53,682 nt of DNA, taken from the NCBI RefSeq assembly GCF_013403245.1, contig NZ_JACBNQ010000024.1, positions 1 through 53,682 on the forward strand, in the 5' to 3' direction. Below the pieces are notes generated by a model. That model did not search any database. It was not told the origin of the DNA and saw only the letters and a program-made list of their open reading frames with translations. Of the stretch, positions 33,324 to 41,719 are shown piece after piece (positions within the stretch are counted from its first letter, which is position 1; each line of letters starts with the position of its first letter). The translations under genes were made by a program, and so were the position numbers. The DNA is from Sedimentibacter hydroxybenzoicus DSM 7310. Lineage in GTDB: Bacteria; Bacillota; Clostridia; Tissierellales; Sedimentibacteraceae.

Positions 33324-35414
33324 ATGAATTATATCTCAGAGATTTTTGGAAGCATGGTTTTTAACGATGAAGTAATGAAGGAAAGATTGCCTCAGGTAAC
33401 GTACAAGGCACTGAAAAGGACAATTCAGGAAGGAAAAAGCTTGAATATAAATGTGGCTCACGTAGTGGCAAATGCTATGAAGGATTGGGCAATAGAAAAG
33501 GGTGCGACGCATTTTACCCATTGGTTTCAGCCGATGACGGGGATTACTGCGGAAAAGCACGACAGTTTCATATCGGCAACCGGTGATGGGAAAATCATTA
33601 TGGAGTTTTCGGGAAAGGAGCTGATAAAGGGTGAGCCTGATGCATCAAGCTTTCCTTCGGGAGGGTTGCGTTCGACATTTGAAGCAAGAGGCTATACCGC
33701 ATGGGACCCTACATCCTACGCATTTATAAAGGATTCTGTATTGTATATTCCCACGGCTTTTTGCTCCTACGGAGGAGAAGTTCTTGATAAGAAAACTCCG
33801 CTTCTTCGTTCTATGGAGGTTCTTAATCAACAGTCTCTGCGAATTTTGAGATTATTCGGTGACAATAAAACAAAAAGAGTTACTACGACGCTGGGACCTG
33901 AACAGGAATATTTTTTAATAGACAAGGAATTGTTTAATAAAAGAAAAGATTTAATATATACAGGCAGGACACTATTTGGTGCCAAGCCCCCGAAAGGGCA
34001 GGAGTTGGAGGATCATTATTTTGGAGCCATTAAACCCAGAGTTCAGGAGTTTATGAAGGAGCTTAACAATGAATTATGGAAATTAGGTATACCGGCAAAG
34101 ACGGAGCATAATGAAGTTGCACCTGCACAGCACGAATTAGCAGTTGTATTTTCCAATACGAATCTTGCGTCTGACCACAATCAGTTAACAATGGAACTTT
34201 TAAAAAGAGTTGCTTCAAAGCATGGATTGGCATGTCTGCTGCACGAAAAACCATTTGCCGGCATAAACGGAAGCGGTAAGCACAATAACTGGTCATTGTC
34301 AACCAATAAAGGAATTAATCTTTTGGAGCCCGGTACTTCACCTCGTGAAAATGCAAGATTCTTATTGTTTTTAGTTGCAGTTATAAAGGCAGTGGACGAA
34401 TATCAGGATTTGTTGAAGGTATCGGTATCAACCGCGGGAAATGACCATCGCTTGGGCGGTAACGAAGCACCTCCTGCCATAATATCCGTTTTTCTCGGAG
34501 ATGAGCTTGCATCGGTTTTAGAATCCATAGAGGGAGATGTGGCTTATGATAAGGAATACAAGATGGAAATGGCAATAGGGGTAGATGCGATTCCTGTTAT
34601 ACCTAAGGATACGACTGACAGAAATCGTACATCTCCGTTTGCTTTTACGGGGAATAAATTTGAATTTCGTATGGTTGGTTCCAAATTATCAATTGCGGGA
34701 CCTAATTTAGTACTGAATACAATCGTTGCCGAAGAGCTGTCTCAATTTGCGGATATATTAGAAAAAGCAGATAATTTTAACGAAGTGTTAAGCTATCTGA
34801 TAAAAGATACGATTAAAAATCACAAGAGAATAATTTTCAACGGTAACAACTACTCGGATGAGTGGGTTAAGGAGGCTGAAGAACGAGGCTTATTAAATTT
34901 AAAATCAACTCCTGAATCATTATTATATTTTGCAGACGATAAAAATATAAGGGTGCTTGAAAAATTCGGAGTGCTGTCAGAAAAAGAAATTCATTCAAGG
35001 ATGGATATATTAATAGAAGATTATTGCAAAGTTTTAAATATTGAGGCACTCACTATGACAGAAATGATAAAAAAGGATATATTACCTGCTGTATCCTCAT
35101 ATATCAAAGAATTATGCGAAACGGCAGCTTCTAAAATATCCTTCCTGCCCGATGCAAATTGTGATGTTGAAAAAGCTTTGATTACCAGGCTTTCATTACT
35201 TTCCTCGTCATTGTACAACGATACGGAACTATTGGGAAATTTGCTTCTTGAGGTTAAAAACTGCGAGGATATAAAGGAAGCAGCTCTGTTTTACAGAAAT
35301 TCAATATTTTCAATAATGCAGGAAATTCGTATAACGGTTGATGAGCTGGAGGTTAATACTGCGGGGAAGTATTGGCCGTACCCGACTTACGGGGAATTAC
35401 TGTTCAGCGTATGA
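33324..35414 (+). CDS. glnN: type III glutamine synthetase
   Basis: The 696-aa protein has the length and motifs of GSIII, the glutamine synthetase of Bacteroidetes, cyanobacteria and some Clostridia: THWFQPMTGITAEKHDSF, EQEYFLID, EVAPAQHELAV, INGSGKHNNWSLST and AGNDHRLGGNEAPPAI. A GSIII-specific N-terminal domain (about residues 1-90) and C-terminal helical extension (about 560-696) are present. It is a dodecamer with a layout different from GSI. ATG 33324 follows AAGGGAGGAC; an upstream in-frame start lies inside the leader terminator and is unlikely. Having both GSI and GSIII within 7 kb suggests they serve different nitrogen states. Confidence 0.93.
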   Translation: MNYISEIFGSMVFNDEVMKERLPQVTYKALKRTIQEGKSLNINVAHVVANAMKDWAIEKGATHFTHWFQPMTGITAEKHDSFISATGDGKIIMEFSGKELIKGEPDASSFPSGGLRSTFEARGYTAWDPTSYAFIKDSVLYIPTAFCSYGGEVLDKKTPLLRSMEVLNQQSLRILRLFGDNKTKRVTTTLGPEQEYFLIDKELFNKRKDLIYTGRTLFGAKPPKGQELEDHYFGAIKPRVQEFMKELNNELWKLGIPAKTEHNEVAPAQHELAVVFSNTNLASDHNQLTMELLKRVASKHGLACLLHEKPFAGINGSGKHNNWSLSTNKGINLLEPGTSPRENARFLLFLVAVIKAVDEYQDLLKVSVSTAGNDHRLGGNEAPPAIISVFLGDELASVLESIEGDVAYDKEYKMEMAIGVDAIPVIPKDTTDRNRTSPFAFTGNKFEFRMVGSKLSIAGPNLVLNTIVAEELSQFADILEKADNFNEVLSYLIKDTIKNHKRIIFNGNNYSDEWVKEAEERGLLNLKSTPESLLYFADDKNIRVLEKFGVLSEKEIHSRMDILIEDYCKVLNIEALTMTEMIKKDILPAVSSYIKELCETAASKISFLPDANCDVEKALITRLSLLSSSLYNDTELLGNLLLEVKNCEDIKEAALFYRNSIFSIMQEIRITVDELEVNTAGKYWPYPTYGELLFSV

Positions 35415-35489
35415 TAAAAAATTATAATAAATTAAAAAAAACACTTGACAATTTTAAAATATTGCATAAAATTATATAAAATAATATTA

Positions 35490-35767
35490 ACAGCTATGAC
35501 AGGAAGAGTAGTATAAGTTTTAGTCACAGAGAGATAGAGATGGTGGGATTCTATTACAATAAACTTATTATGAAGAACATCCTTGAGCTTTTGACCCAAA
35601 TTGCTTTAAGTGTTAACACTTTAAACAAAAGTAGGCTCAGACGCAACCGAGCGATAAAGCGGCAAAGACATGACAGTGTCTTTCGAGTGAGCTTTATAGC
35701 TAATCAGGGTGGTACCGCGGAAATTTTCGTCCCAATAAACATTATGTGTTTATTGGGACTTTTTTTA
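35490..35767 (+). promoter_or_regulatory. T-box leader (Asn, possibly Asn/Glu) of the aspS-gatCAB operon
   Basis: The T-box sequence AGGGTGGTACCGCG lies at 35706-35719. A 13-bp terminator stem follows (35729-35741 with 35747-35759) and then eight T. In Stem I, AGGA (35501-35504) pairs with TCCT (35581 region) and ATAAG with CTTAT (35564 region). The specifier loop between holds GAAC (35575-35578), readable as AAC (Asn) or GAA (Glu). No GAC Asp codon is in that loop. Uncharged tRNA should open the terminator and allow aspS-gatC-gatA-gatB expression. AspRS plus GatCAB make Asn-tRNA by transamidation, which suits an Asn codon. Confidence 0.88.
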
Positions 35768-35772
35768 TGGTG

Positions 35773-35871
35773 CTACCACCATTTGTTTGAGCGACAGCGA
35801 TGAACAAATGGATGGTAGACCTAATGCAGCGTAATCCAAATTTGTGCGACCAAAGGGAGCAGACAAATTTG
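35773..35871. repeat. two hairpins between the T-box terminator and aspS
   Basis: Hairpin A: CTACC plus CCATTTGTT (35773-35787) pairs with AACAAATGG and GGTAG (35803-35818), loop 15 nt with GAGCGACAGCGA. Hairpin B: CAAATTTGT (35837-35845) pairs with ACAAATTTG (35863-35871), loop 17 nt. Each is followed by a TGC..GCGTA..TCC tail, so they look like two diverged units of about 62 nt. They lie in the 5' leader after the T-box. Function unknown. Confidence 0.5.
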
Positions 35872-35956
35872 TGATGGAGACTGCGTATCCTTGAATTTGA
35901 ATTAACATATGCATGTAAATGTCAACCAAAAATACAAAAAACAGAAAGGAATTATT

Positions 35957-37705
35957 ATGACAAAGCAAAACATATACCGTACACACAACTGCGGAGAATT
36001 AAGAGAAAATGATATCGGAAAGGAAGTAAAATTATCCGGATGGTTTGAAAATGTAAGAGACCACGGAGGAGTAAAATTTATTGATTTAAGGGACCAATAC
36101 GGTTTAGTCCAGATTGTTGTTGAAAATGAAAGCTTAATTGAAAATATTACTAAGGAAAGTGTAATCAGTGTTTCGGGTAAAGTTATAAAACGTGATGAGG
36201 ATACAATCAATGAAAAAATTGAGACAGGAACGATAGAAATAGATGCGGAAGCGATTGAAGTACTAGGTAAATCACGGACCAATCTTCCCTTTGAAATAGC
36301 TTCTTCAAAAGAAATAAAAGAAGATTTGAGATTAAAGTACAGATACCTGGCATTAAGAAACAAGGAAGCACAAAAGAACATCATAATCCGCTCTAAAGTT
36401 ATTTCGTTTTTGAGAGCAAAAATGGAGGAATTAAGATTTCTTGAAATACAAACTCCTATACTGACAGTTTCCTCTCCTGAGGGTGCGAGAGATTACATCA
36501 TACCGAGCAGGAAGCATCCGGGTAAATTTTATGCTTTACCGCAGGCTCCTCAGATGTTTAAGCAATTGCTTATGGTATCCGGATTCGATAAATATTTTCA
36601 GATAGCTCCCTGCTTCAGAGACGAGGATGCAAGAGCGGACCGTTCACCGGGTGAATTTTATCAGCTTGATTTTGAAATGTCCTTCGCAACACAGGAGGAT
36701 GTACTGAATGTAGCCGAGGAAGTATTGTATGAAACATTTACTGAGTTTTCTGACAAGGAGGTGTCTGAGCCGCCTTTTGCAAGAATTCCGTACAAGGAGG
36801 CAATGATAAAATACGGAACAGACAAACCGGATTTAAGGAACCCGTTAACCATTATTGACATAAGCGATATATTTGCAGAAACCGGCTTTGTACCGTTCAG
36901 AAGGAAGACTGTCAGAGCAATCAATGTTAAAGCTTGTGCATCGCAACCAAAAAGCTTTTTTGAAAACATGCTGTCATATGCAGTAGAGATTGGAATGAAG
37001 GGTCTTGGGTATATTAAGGCAGATGAAGAAATGAAATTTCACGGACCTATTGATAAATTCCTGAAGGAAGAGGACAGGGCGATTCTAATAGAAAGAGCCG
37101 AATTAGAGCCGGGCTGTGTATTGTTTTTTATAGCGGATGATAAGGAATATGCACCTAAATTGGCAGGTCAGATAAGGACAGAGTTGGGAAGACGTCTGGG
37201 GCTGATTGATGAAAGCAGGTTTGAAATGTGCTTTGTGGTTGATTTCCCTATGTATGAAACAGATGAAAGCACGGGAGCATTATCCTTTACACACAACCCG
37301 TTTTCAATGCCTCAGGGAGGATTAGATTCGCTGCTGCACAAAGACCCGCTTGACATTGTTGCTTATCAATATGATATAGTATGTAATGGAATAGAGTTAT
37401 CATCAGGCGCCGTAAGAAACCACGATATTGATATCATGGTTAAGGCGTTTGAACTTGCGGGATATACAGAGGACGATCTGCAATCTAAATTTACTGCTCT
37501 TTACAATGCTTTTAAATACGGAGCACCTCCTCATGCGGGAATGGCACCGGGAATCGACAGAATGGTAATGCTATTGACGGGAGAAGAAAATATCAGAGAG
37601 GTCATAGCTTTTCCTATGAACAGCAATGCCCAGGATGTATTGACAAATGCCCCGAATGCAGTGAGTGAACAGCAGTTAAGGGAAGTCCATATTAAAATCA
37701 GATAG
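35957..37705 (+). CDS. aspS: aspartyl-tRNA synthetase, probably non-discriminating
   Basis: The 582-aa protein has an N-terminal OB fold anticodon-binding domain (about residues 1-105, VKLSGWFENVRDHGGVKF within), the class II catalytic core with motif 2 (CFRDEDARADRSPGEFYQLD) and motif 3 (APGIDRMVML), and a GAD insertion (about 280-400). It is the bacterial type. In organisms with GatCAB this enzyme often charges both tRNA-Asp and tRNA-Asn with Asp; its operon with gatCAB supports that here. I chose ATG 35957, with AGAAAGGAA before it, over an in-frame ATG at 35909 inside the leader hairpin region. The T-box upstream controls it. Confidence 0.94.
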   Translation: MTKQNIYRTHNCGELRENDIGKEVKLSGWFENVRDHGGVKFIDLRDQYGLVQIVVENESLIENITKESVISVSGKVIKRDEDTINEKIETGTIEIDAEAIEVLGKSRTNLPFEIASSKEIKEDLRLKYRYLALRNKEAQKNIIIRSKVISFLRAKMEELRFLEIQTPILTVSSPEGARDYIIPSRKHPGKFYALPQAPQMFKQLLMVSGFDKYFQIAPCFRDEDARADRSPGEFYQLDFEMSFATQEDVLNVAEEVLYETFTEFSDKEVSEPPFARIPYKEAMIKYGTDKPDLRNPLTIIDISDIFAETGFVPFRRKTVRAINVKACASQPKSFFENMLSYAVEIGMKGLGYIKADEEMKFHGPIDKFLKEEDRAILIERAELEPGCVLFFIADDKEYAPKLAGQIRTELGRRLGLIDESRFEMCFVVDFPMYETDESTGALSFTHNPFSMPQGGLDSLLHKDPLDIVAYQYDIVCNGIELSSGAVRNHDIDIMVKAFELAGYTEDDLQSKFTALYNAFKYGAPPHAGMAPGIDRMVMLLTGEENIREVIAFPMNSNAQDVLTNAPNAVSEQQLREVHIKIR

Positions 37706-37716
37706 GAGTTGATAAA

Positions 37717-38007
37717 GTGGTAGGTAAGGATGATATACTAAAAATAGCTAAGCTTGCAAAGCTTTCAGTCGATGAAAGTAAAATTGACGAATTAACAAAG
37801 GATATGGGTGAAATTATAGAATTTGCAAACACAATAAATACTGCCGTTACGAACGTTGAATCAGAAGATTTCGATGAAATAAACAATATAGTTAATGCCT
37901 TTCACCAAGATGAAATAGCAGAATCCTATGACAGGGAGCTTATATTGAAAAACAGAGAAGGCGGCTTGGACGGATATTTCTTTGTTAAAAGAAGGAGTGA
38001 AAAATAA
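37717..38007 (+). CDS. gatC: Asp-tRNA(Asn)/Glu-tRNA(Gln) amidotransferase subunit C
   Basis: This 96-aa protein is the small GatC subunit, which wraps around the GatA-GatB interface and stabilises it. The family pattern is visible as ILKIAKLAKLSVDESKI at the N-terminus and DEIAESYDRELILKNREGG toward the end. It starts with GTG at 37717, preceded by TAGGAGTT, 11 nt after aspS. The gatA ATG follows its stop without a gap. Confidence 0.9.
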   Translation: MVGKDDILKIAKLAKLSVDESKIDELTKDMGEIIEFANTINTAVTNVESEDFDEINNIVNAFHQDEIAESYDRELILKNREGGLDGYFFVKRRSEK

Positions 38008-39486
38008 ATGCCTGAAAAAATAAAAAAGACAGGAAAAATAAAATATATAAACAAGCTTTTGACCGATAAGGAAATATCCTGTGTTGAATTAACACAAAAA
38101 TATATAGACTCAATAAAAAAAGAGAATGGTATTATCAATGCTTACGTTAATATAACTGAGGAAACGGCATTAAAGACAGCTGAGACAGTAGATGAAAAAA
38201 TACAAAGAGGTGAAAAAATTTCACTCCTTGAAGGAATACCGATGAGTTTAAAGGACAATATTTCCACTAAGGATGTAGAAACAACATGCTGCTCCAAAAT
38301 TTTGAAAGGTTATGTTCCCGTCTATGATGCAACCGTGTGGGAAGGATTAAAAAGTCAAAATGCGGTTCTCTTGGGAAAAACAAATATGGACGAATTTGCA
38401 ATGGGCTCCTCCTGCGAAACTTCATGCTTCGGAGGAAGCTTAAATCCTCACAACACAGATCATGTGGCAGGGGGAAGCTCAGGAGGGGCAGCATCCGCAG
38501 TTTCCGGTAACATGGCAGTATACGGCCTGGGGTCCGATACCGGCGGTTCCGTAAGACAGCCTGCGAGCTTCTGCGGTTTAGTAGGATTAAAACCAACTTA
38601 CGGTTCCGTATCCCGTTACGGGCTTATTGCATATGCTTCAAGCCTTGACCAAATCGGTCCGATTGCAGGCAATGTGGAAGATACGGCTATAATCTACGAT
38701 GCAATTTCCAAATATGATAAAAGAGACGCTACATCCTCAGGAAGCAGGGTTAAAACTGTTGATACTTTAAATAGCAGCATCAAAGGAATGAAAATCGGAA
38801 TTGCAGAAGAATATTTTGATGGAGCCGGAGAAGATGTTATTGCCTCTATAAAAAAGGCAATTGAAGCTTATGAAAGCTTAGGAGCCGAAATAGTACAGTT
38901 TAAACTCCCTTCGTTAAAATACGCTTTGCCTGTCTATTATATTCTTGCCTGTGCAGAGGCATCTTCAAATTTAGGAAGATATGACGGAATCAGATACGGT
39001 TACAGAACTGATAATTATAAAGATGTAAATGATATGATAAGCAGGACGAGAAGTGAAGGATTCGGTAAAGAGGTACAAAGAAGAATATTATTGGGAACCT
39101 ATGTTTTAAGTGCCGGTTATTATGATGCATATTATAAGAAAGCTCAAAAGCTGAGAGGTTCTATAGTTAAATCTTTTCAGGATGCGTTTACTGAATGTGA
39201 TGTTATGTTGACTCCTACAGTGCCAACGACTGCCTTTGAAACGAATTATACATCAAAGGATCCTATTGAGACATATCTGACCGATATATGCACAGTACCC
39301 GTAAATATTGCCGGTCTGCCTGCCTTGTCAATACCCTGCGGATTTGATAACAAAGGTCTTCCCATAGGAATGCAGATAATAGGTAAAAGCTTTGATGATG
39401 CTAAAATATTGAATGCGGCATATAAATATGAGCAGTATGCAAAAGATGAAATATACAAAGAATTAGAGTCAGGGGTGAGGATATGA
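38008..39486 (+). CDS. gatA: Asp-tRNA(Asn)/Glu-tRNA(Gln) amidotransferase subunit A
   Basis: The 492-aa amidase-family subunit removes ammonia from glutamine and passes it to GatB. The Ser-cisSer-Lys triad is visible: Lys82 in LKDNIS, Ser157 and Ser158 in AGGSSGG, and nucleophile Ser181 in DTGGSVRQP. The length is normal. It begins directly after the gatC stop and ends with a 4-nt overlap (ATGA) with gatB, so the three subunits are translated together at equal amounts. Confidence 0.96.
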   Translation: MPEKIKKTGKIKYINKLLTDKEISCVELTQKYIDSIKKENGIINAYVNITEETALKTAETVDEKIQRGEKISLLEGIPMSLKDNISTKDVETTCCSKILKGYVPVYDATVWEGLKSQNAVLLGKTNMDEFAMGSSCETSCFGGSLNPHNTDHVAGGSSGGAASAVSGNMAVYGLGSDTGGSVRQPASFCGLVGLKPTYGSVSRYGLIAYASSLDQIGPIAGNVEDTAIIYDAISKYDKRDATSSGSRVKTVDTLNSSIKGMKIGIAEEYFDGAGEDVIASIKKAIEAYESLGAEIVQFKLPSLKYALPVYYILACAEASSNLGRYDGIRYGYRTDNYKDVNDMISRTRSEGFGKEVQRRILLGTYVLSAGYYDAYYKKAQKLRGSIVKSFQDAFTECDVMLTPTVPTTAFETNYTSKDPIETYLTDICTVPVNIAGLPALSIPCGFDNKGLPIGMQIIGKSFDDAKILNAAYKYEQYAKDEIYKELESGVRI

Positions 39487-40904
39487 GCTGGGAATTAGTT
39501 GCCGGGTTAGAAACCCATGTAGAGCTTTCTACGAAAACAAAAATATTTTGCTCTTGCACAACCGAATTCGGAGGTGAACCGAATACTCATTGCTGTCCTG
39601 TTTGTGTAGGGCTTCCCGGAACATTACCCAAGTTAAATGAAAAGGTAGTGGAGTATGCCGTGAAGGCAGGTCTTGCAACAAATTGCAGTATCAGAAATAT
39701 ATCCAAAATGGACCGTAAAAACTATGTATATCCTGATTTACCAAAGGCCTATCAGATATCCCAATATGATAAGCCGCTGTGTGAAGGCGGATACGTAGAA
39801 TTGAATTCCGGAAAAAAAATTAATATAAATCGGATTCATATCGAAGAGGATGCAGGTAAATTAGTTCATCAAAGAGGCGACATATATATAGATTATAACA
39901 GAGGCGGTGTTCCTCTCATTGAAATAGTAACAGAGCCGGATTTCAGAAGTATGGATGAAGTAGTAGAATATGTTGAAAAACTGAGATTAATCATGAAATA
40001 TACAGGAGTGTCGGATGTGAAAATGCAAGAGGGCTCCCTGCGGTGTGATGTGAATATTTCCGTAAGAAAACAAGGTGAGAAAAAGTATGGAACGAGAACA
40101 GAAATAAAGAATATGAATTCAATCAATTTTATAGCAAAGGCAATGGAATATGAATTCAGACGACAGATAGATGTATTGGAAAGCGGCGGGGAGATAGAGC
40201 AGGAAACAAGAAGATACGACAGCGGTTTAAATATTACCGAAAGCATGAGAGGCAAGGAAGATGCCGATGATTACAGATATTTCAGAGAACCTGATTTAGT
40301 TACTATTTCAATTTCGGATGAGCAAATTGATCGCTGTAAGAAAAGCTTGCCTGAGCTTCCTCAGCAGAGATTAAAGAGATTTGTTGAAGTATTGGGATTA
40401 CCGGTGGATGATGCAGAGCTCCTGATTAAATATCAAAAAGTTGCTGATTATTTTGAAGAAGCATCTGCGGGAGTTGAAAGTCCCAAGACGGTTTCTAACT
40501 ATATACTGAGCCAGATATTCAGACGTTTTTCGACCGAATCGGAAAAGGAAGAATTTAATATTTCGATTCCTCCAGAATATTTATCGGTACTGGTTATACT
40601 TGCAGAAAAGAAAAAGATTACCTCTCAGGTGGCAAGAAATACTTTGGAAAAGATGCTGGATGAAGGAAAGACAGCATTGTCATTTATTTCTGAAGAAGAT
40701 ATGCAAGGGGTAGATGAGGATGATTTAAGACGATTATGTCAAGAAGCAGTGGATGCAAATGAAAAAGCCGCAGCAGAATACTTGGCAGGAAAAGAAAAAG
40801 CGATCGGGGCAATCATCGGCTTTATTATGAAGTATTCAAAAGGAAAAGCCGATGCAGCTTTGGCAGCTCAAATTGTTAAAGAGATTATTACAAAGGAAAT
40901 TTAA
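39483..40904 (+). CDS. gatB: Asp-tRNA(Asn)/Glu-tRNA(Gln) amidotransferase subunit B
   Basis: The 473-aa subunit phosphorylates the misacylated Asp- or Glu-tRNA and amidates it with ammonia from GatA. The N-terminal catalytic cradle starts with VAGLETHVELSTKTKIFCSC and has the zinc-binding type Cys pairs (CSC and CCPVC, residues about 20-42), plus RDIYIDYNRGG and the MQEGSLRCDVN motif. A helical domain and a C-terminal YqeY-like tail (about 325-473) for tRNA binding are present. The length is normal. With aspS and an Asn-type T-box upstream, Asn-tRNA formation is probably its main task. Confidence 0.95.
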   Translation: MSWELVAGLETHVELSTKTKIFCSCTTEFGGEPNTHCCPVCVGLPGTLPKLNEKVVEYAVKAGLATNCSIRNISKMDRKNYVYPDLPKAYQISQYDKPLCEGGYVELNSGKKININRIHIEEDAGKLVHQRGDIYIDYNRGGVPLIEIVTEPDFRSMDEVVEYVEKLRLIMKYTGVSDVKMQEGSLRCDVNISVRKQGEKKYGTRTEIKNMNSINFIAKAMEYEFRRQIDVLESGGEIEQETRRYDSGLNITESMRGKEDADDYRYFREPDLVTISISDEQIDRCKKSLPELPQQRLKRFVEVLGLPVDDAELLIKYQKVADYFEEASAGVESPKTVSNYILSQIFRRFSTESEKEEFNISIPPEYLSVLVILAEKKKITSQVARNTLEKMLDEGKTALSFISEEDMQGVDEDDLRRLCQEAVDANEKAAAEYLAGKEKAIGAIIGFIMKYSKGKADAALAAQIVKEIITKEI

Positions 40905-40908
40905 TTAA

Positions 40909-41622
40909 ATGTTATATGATAATATAAAGACGGCGAAATTTATTAGCAGACCAAACCGGTTTATTGCAAATATTGAAATTAACGGTGAGCAGGAGGTATG
41001 CCACGTTAAAAATACAGGACGGTGCAAGGAACTATTAACGGAGGGTGTTTCTGTCTATGTTCAGGAATTCTGCAATTCAAGCCAAAAAACCCGAAAGACC
41101 CGAAAGGCCCGGAAGACTCAGTACGACCTGATATCGGTATTTAAAGGTGAGAGATTGATTAACATAGACAGTCAGGCGCCCAATAAGGTTTTTCACGAAC
41201 TGCTGTTAAAGGGAGAATTGTTTAATAATATTACGTTAATAAAGCCGGAATGCAAATATAAAAATTCACGATTTGATTTTTATGTTGAAGCAGATGATAA
41301 GAAAATATTTGTGGAAGTAAAGGGAGTTACATTAGAGGAAAATGGTGTCGTTATGTTTCCCGATGCTCCTACCGAAAGAGGATTAAAGCATTTAAATGAG
41401 CTTGGGGACAGCATAGATGACGGCTATGAAGCCTACGTATGCTTTATTATACAGATGAAGGATGTGTTATATTTTACGCCTAATTATAAAACTCATAAGG
41501 AATTCGGAGAAACCTTGAAAAATATCAAGGAAAAAGGTGTCAAAATAATTGCTTTTGATTGTGAGGTAAAAAAAGATAGTATAACAGCGGTAGACGTGGT
41601 AGACATCATCCTATCATCTTGA
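40909..41622 (+). CDS. sfsA: SfsA-family DNA/RNA nuclease
   Basis: The 237-aa protein matches SfsA: an N-terminal OB-like domain (about residues 1-80, including RPNRFIANIEINGEQEVCHVKNTGRC in parts) and a nuclease-like domain with DFYVEADDKKIFVEVKGVTLEE and the FPDAPTERGLKHLNEL motif. E. coli SfsA was first named for sugar fermentation stimulation and is considered a nuclease family. It starts 4 nt after gatB and may be the last gene of the operon, although the link to translation is not clear. A basic insert near residues 60-75 (KTRKTRKARKT) is unusual. No clear terminator follows. Confidence 0.9.
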   Translation: MLYDNIKTAKFISRPNRFIANIEINGEQEVCHVKNTGRCKELLTEGVSVYVQEFCNSSQKTRKTRKARKTQYDLISVFKGERLINIDSQAPNKVFHELLLKGELFNNITLIKPECKYKNSRFDFYVEADDKKIFVEVKGVTLEENGVVMFPDAPTERGLKHLNELGDSIDDGYEAYVCFIIQMKDVLYFTPNYKTHKEFGETLKNIKEKGVKIIAFDCEVKKDSITAVDVVDIILSS

Positions 41623-41643
41623 TGGCTTTGTCATCATATTTAG

Positions 41644-41673
41644 TTGCGTAACGACCTTTTTTAGGGGTATAAT
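41644..41673 (+). promoter_or_regulatory. promoter of the DUF362 gene
   Basis: TTGCGT (41644-41649), 18 nt, TATAAT (41668-41673). Confidence 0.45.
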
Positions 41674-41719
41674 AACATTTGTAAATTGTTTGAAACAATA
41701 ACGGATAGAGAGGTGCAGT

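Noticed and set aside
35902-36384. 160-codon reverse-strand open frame over the start of aspS
   Set aside because: Antisense to a certain gene, with no family features.
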